From the NCBI RefSeq assembly GCF_030944405.1, contig NZ_CP132339.1, positions 4,216,001 through 4,280,000 of the forward strand: DNA of 64,000 nucleotides, read 5' to 3'. The notes beneath the pieces were generated by a model, which saw only the letters and a list, made by a program, of their open reading frames with translations, was not told the origin of the DNA and did not search any database. The stretch's first letter is position 1, and each line of letters begins with the position of its first letter. Positions 61,319 to 64,000 of the stretch are shown here, piece after piece. The position numbers were made by a program, and so were the translations under genes. The stretch is from Janthinobacterium sp. J1-1. GTDB lineage: Bacteria > Pseudomonadota > Gammaproteobacteria > Burkholderiales > Burkholderiaceae_D.

Positions 61319-61389
61319 AAATGCAAATTAGTTGCATTTAAAATGCAATAGTAGTCGATGCGCAATATTATTGCAAGGCAATTGCATTT
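61319..61389 (-). promoter_or_regulatory. Octamer-array promoter of the ZnuD-like receptor
   Basis: The octamer AAATGCAA or its complement TTGCATTT occurs at 61319-61326, 61332-61339, 61341-61348 and 61382-61389. Copies two and three form a perfect 8-1-8 inverted repeat, one and two an 8-5-8 repeat. GCAATA-T-TATTGC lies at 61362-61374. A likely minus-strand promoter is TTGCAA (61371-61376), 17 bases, TACTAT (complement of 61348-61353); the octamers cover and flank it. This suggests a metal-responsive repressor, perhaps of the Fur superfamily. Confidence 0.6.
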
Positions 61390-61461
61390 GGATGAGTGCC
61401 GCCGATTGGCGAGGGGGGGGGCGGCAAGCCGCGAATGCGGCCTGCCGGTGGACTTGCTTGC

Positions 61462-62721
61462 TTACGCGGGTTTCAACAGCTTTTTCGCCTGCAGCCGGCG
61501 CGAGCGGCGCTTGCGTTCCCAGATCACGATGCCGGTGACCGACAGCATGGCCACCATCACGCCCATGAAGGACATCAGGATGCGCCCCGGCATGCCGAGG
61601 ATGCGGCCCGAATGCAGTGGAAACTGCAGCTGCACGAAGACGTCGGCGGCCGTGCCTTCCCAAGGCTTGTGCTGGCCGATGATGCTGCCGTTCATGCCAT
61701 CGACATACAGGTTGGACAAGCCCATGCCGGCCGTGCCGAATTCGTCGGCCGGATCAAAAAACGACACGTTGTAGAAGGAATAGTCGCCGCCATAATAGAT
61801 GCCGCCGATCGGCGAGGTGATGCCGCGCTGGACAGCTTCTTTTTTCGCAATCGCGACCGCCTGCTCGAAGCCGACCACCGGTTTGACATAGGTGCCGAAC
61901 GGCGCCGGCGTCTGGGTTTCATATGGTCCTGGCGTGGTTTTCGAGACCAGTGACATGACCGGGTAAAACACTTCGCGGTACAGGTTCAGCGAGAACGAGG
62001 TAAAGGCGACGACGATGATGATGCCCCAGACCCACAGGCCGCCCGCGCGGTGCAGGTCGAAATTGAGCTTGTAGCCGCCGGCCGCCCAGCGCAGCAGCCA
62101 GGACGGCTTCCAGCGCTGCCACCAGGTGGCGGGGCTGCGGTGTGGCGCCGTGTCGTCGAGTGCGCGGGCGCGCAGGCGGCGTGGCGTGGTGAGGTAGAAC
62201 GCCACCACGCTGTCGAGCAGCCAGACCAGCGCGACGGCGCCCATCAGCCAGTAGCCCCAGCGGTCCGTGCCCCAGAAAGCCGGCACGTGCAGGCTGTAAT
62301 GCAGGTGGCGCAGGAAGGGCATCAGGCTGCGGCGCGACAGGGAAATCGCGGTCGAGTCGCGCGTGCCGGTGATCTGCGCCGTGACTGGGTCCACGTACAC
62401 CGTGTTGTAGTCGAGCACGAAAGGCTTGCCGGTGGCCGGATCGGTCAAGGGGCGCACCAGGAACTGCGCCGCATGGCCTTCTTCCAGCCCCAGGGTGATG
62501 TAATTGACTTCCACGCGCGGATCGGCGGCGGCCACTTTTTCGGCCAGCACGAAGGGCTGTTGCAGCGGGCCGCGGCCCGGTGTTTCCATGATGTCGGCAT
62601 TGAGCCATTCGTCGAGCTCATGGTCCCACGAGGTGACGGCGCCGGTCAGGCCGGCGACGATCAGGAACAGGGCGACAGTGAGGCCGGCCCAGCGGTGTAC
62701 AACGGTCCAGAAAGCGCGCAT
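61462..62721 (-). CDS. PepSY-domain membrane protein, probable siderophore-linked reductase
   Basis: 419 residues, PepSY_TM type: four helices with MRAFWTVVHRWAGLTVALFLIVAGLTGAVTSW at the start, HYSLHVPAFWG, FDLHRAGGLWVWGI, and a last helix GVMVAMLSVTGIVIWERKRR. The His residues on helices could bind haem. Such proteins often sit with TonB receptors and may reduce ferric siderophores in the periplasm (inference). Start ATG 62721; the frame upstream runs into the Fur box. Same direction as the receptor at 58954-61284. Confidence 0.85.
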   Translation of the reverse strand: MRAFWTVVHRWAGLTVALFLIVAGLTGAVTSWDHELDEWLNADIMETPGRGPLQQPFVLAEKVAAADPRVEVNYITLGLEEGHAAQFLVRPLTDPATGKPFVLDYNTVYVDPVTAQITGTRDSTAISLSRRSLMPFLRHLHYSLHVPAFWGTDRWGYWLMGAVALVWLLDSVVAFYLTTPRRLRARALDDTAPHRSPATWWQRWKPSWLLRWAAGGYKLNFDLHRAGGLWVWGIIIVVAFTSFSLNLYREVFYPVMSLVSKTTPGPYETQTPAPFGTYVKPVVGFEQAVAIAKKEAVQRGITSPIGGIYYGGDYSFYNVSFFDPADEFGTAGMGLSNLYVDGMNGSIIGQHKPWEGTAADVFVQLQFPLHSGRILGMPGRILMSFMGVMVAMLSVTGIVIWERKRRSRRLQAKKLLKPA

Positions 62722-62805
62722 GCGGTAGCAGTCTTCAGAAACACGGGCGTGTCGCGGGCAGCGCCCGGAAGCGGGCCGCGCTGACTGAACGCATGTGAAA
62801 TTATT

Positions 62806-62824
62806 AATGGGAATCGTTCTCATT
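62806..62824. promoter_or_regulatory. Fur box upstream of the PepSY gene
   Basis: AATGGGAATCGTTCTCATT, a 19-base element with arms AATG-G-GAA / TTC-T-CATT around TCG, close to the classic Fur consensus. It lies 85 bases before the PepSY start (62721) and also 119 bases from the divergent hydrolase start (62943). Confidence 0.7.
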
Positions 62825-62942
62825 ATCCGCTGTGACGCTTTGTTTGGCAAGGAACCTTGGCATTGCCATCCGCGGGCGGCCCCATGTTAAGATGCCAGCG
62901 AGGATATGGCCCTCTTTACAGTCAACATAAGGCGAGACCGGC

Positions 62943-63773
62943 ATGCGTATCGAGCAGCGCAACAATATCCGCATCAACCAAGCCGCCAACCCGGCCGATG
63001 GCGCCCCCATCGCCACCATCGTCTTCGCGCATGGCTTCGGCTGCGACCAGACCATGTGGCGCTACCTTGAGCCGATGTTCCGCGACCGCTACCGCACGGT
63101 GCTGTTCGACCTGGTCGGCAGCGGCGGCTCGGATTTGACCGCTTATGATTTCGACAGTTACACCAGCCTGCAGGCGCATGCGGACGATTTGCTGCAAGTG
63201 GTCAAGGCGGTGAGCGATGGGCCGGTGATCTGCATCGGCCACTCCGTCAGTTCCATGACGGCCTTGCTGGCCTCGATCGCCGAACCGCAGCGTTTTGCCG
63301 CGCAGATCATGCTGGCGCCGTCGCCCTGTTATGTCGACGATCCCGACGCAGGCTATTACGGCGGCTTTTCGCGCGCCGATATCGACGACCTGCTGGGCGC
63401 CATGGACAGCAACTACCTGGGCTGGGCCAGCACCATGGCGCCGGTCATCATGGGCACGCCCGGCCAGCCCGCGCTGGGTGAGGAACTGGCCCACAGCTTT
63501 TGCCGCACCGACCCGAACATCGCCCTGCATTTTGCGCGCACCACCTTTTTGTCCGACCACCGCGCCGACCTGCCGCGCAACACCACGCCGGCGCTGATCG
63601 TGCAATGCGATGACGATTTCATTGCGCCCATGCCGGTCGGCGACTACCTGCGCGCCAACCTGCCGCACAGCACCCTGCAAGTGATCGAGAACATGGGCCA
63701 TTGCCCGCACATGAGCGCGCCGCAGGCATGCCATGCGCCGATCCGCGCCTTTCTCGATGGCCTGCATCTCTGA
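62943..63773 (+). CDS. RsbQ-like alpha/beta hydrolase
   Basis: 276 residues. IVFAHGFGCDQTMWR at the start (oxyanion HGFG), FDLVGSGGSD, nucleophile Ser101 in IGHSVSSM, later Asp in CDDDFIAP and the His in NMGHCPHMSAP. The pattern closely follows Bacillus RsbQ, a hydrolase that with the PAS phosphatase RsbP activates the stress sigma factor. Here it is followed 14 bases later by a PAS-containing gene, the same pairing. Substrate unknown (RsbQ may handle a small hydrophobic ligand). Confidence 0.88.
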   Translation: MRIEQRNNIRINQAANPADGAPIATIVFAHGFGCDQTMWRYLEPMFRDRYRTVLFDLVGSGGSDLTAYDFDSYTSLQAHADDLLQVVKAVSDGPVICIGHSVSSMTALLASIAEPQRFAAQIMLAPSPCYVDDPDAGYYGGFSRADIDDLLGAMDSNYLGWASTMAPVIMGTPGQPALGEELAHSFCRTDPNIALHFARTTFLSDHRADLPRNTTPALIVQCDDDFIAPMPVGDYLRANLPHSTLQVIENMGHCPHMSAPQACHAPIRAFLDGLHL

Positions 63774-63787
63774 AGCGACGCCGCCCA

Positions 63788-64000
63788 GTGACTTTCCTGC
63801 CTGATGCCGAGACCCTGTTCCAGCACGCCGCCTGCGGCTTGCTGCTGTGCGCCGAAGACGGCGTCATCCTCAAGGCAAACGCCACCTTCTGCGGCTGGCT
63901 CGGCTATGCGGAACACGAACTGGTCAGTGAAAAAAAGCTGCAGGACCTCTTGACCATCGGCGGGCGCGTGTTTCACCAGACCCACTGGCGCCCGCTGATG
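63788..64000 (+). CDS. PAS-domain signalling protein, N-terminal part (cut by window end)
   Basis: GTG start at 63788, 71 codons to the window edge with no stop. The visible residues give a PAS fold: FQHAACGLLLCAEDGVILKANATFCGWLGYAEHEL, then GGRVFHQTHWRPL. The start follows the RsbQ-like gene by 14 bases. RsbQ partners are usually PAS proteins with a C-terminal phosphatase, histidine kinase or diguanylate cyclase; which one applies here lies outside the window. Confidence 0.75.
   Translation, partial: MTFLPDAETLFQHAACGLLLCAEDGVILKANATFCGWLGYAEHELVSEKKLQDLLTIGGRVFHQTHWRPLM

Noticed and set aside
1..64000. tRNA, rRNA or CRISPR array
   Set aside because: No cloverleaf-like or rRNA-like sequence and no regularly spaced repeats were noticed on reading; a covariance-model scan would be needed to exclude small RNAs fully.

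Overview
Chromosomal segment of a GC-rich beta-proteobacterium. Gene content and order (narK1-narK2, narGHJI with a parvulin, moaA and narXL; a complete malonate decarboxylase cluster with madLM; RsbQ-like hydrolase plus PAS protein) suggest the Burkholderiales, most likely Oxalobacteraceae of the Janthinobacterium/Duganella/Massilia type. That placement is inferred from gene content only; no rRNA or tRNA gene and no CRISPR array was seen.

Layout. 1-3742: end of a ferric-siderophore receptor, a SirB2-type membrane protein and an orphan contractile tail sheath gene. 3956-18997: nitrate respiration block with two nitrate/nitrite transporters, a beta-carbonic anhydrase, narGHJI, a PpiC-type isomerase, moaA and the NarX/NarL two-component system; a small conserved gene of unknown function lies on the minus strand between the two halves. 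19123-22275: a secreted esterase behind two CRP-like sites, a cluster of small AT-richer genes (two membrane proteins, a SUKH-like protein, a CMD-family protein) and a GNAT acetyltransferase. 22388-33472: NnrS behind an NsrR-like site, PQQ glucose dehydrogenase, a Fur-boxed siderophore receptor, a DUF2946 protein with a probable metal receptor, D-serine dehydratase and a ferritin-like DUF455 protein. 33473-37166: a foreign-looking patch with an extremely AT-rich block, a DUF262/HNH (GmrSD-like) protein and an IS481-family transposase. 37287-44009: MgtC-family protein, topoisomerase IB, YkvA protein, serine hydrolase lipoprotein, CPA1 antiporter and MscS channel. 44250-49178: a three-gene trehalose operon whose synthase carries an N-terminal membrane-anchored extracytoplasmic domain. 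49222-50357: a thioredoxin-like lipoprotein and a SUKH protein. 50597-58943: LysR regulator divergent from mdcABCDE-madLM-mdcGH. 58954-64000: a ZnuD-like receptor with an unusual repeated operator, a Fur-boxed PepSY protein and an RsbQ-like hydrolase followed by a PAS protein cut by the window edge.

How it works together. The nitrate block would let the cell import nitrate, reduce it at the membrane (NarGHI), make the molybdenum cofactor (MoaA), chaperone the enzyme (NarJ, perhaps the parvulin) and sense nitrate (NarXL); NnrS nearby fits nitric oxide stress from the same pathway. Several outer-membrane receptors, each with its own apparent metal-linked control, point to strong competition for iron, zinc and copper. 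The mdc cluster encodes malonate uptake, prosthetic-group synthesis and attachment, malonyl transfer and decarboxylation.

Best candidates for a second look: the orphan sheath gene, the membrane-anchored OtsA, the DUF262/HNH gene in its AT-rich patch, and the octamer-array promoter of the ZnuD-like receptor.
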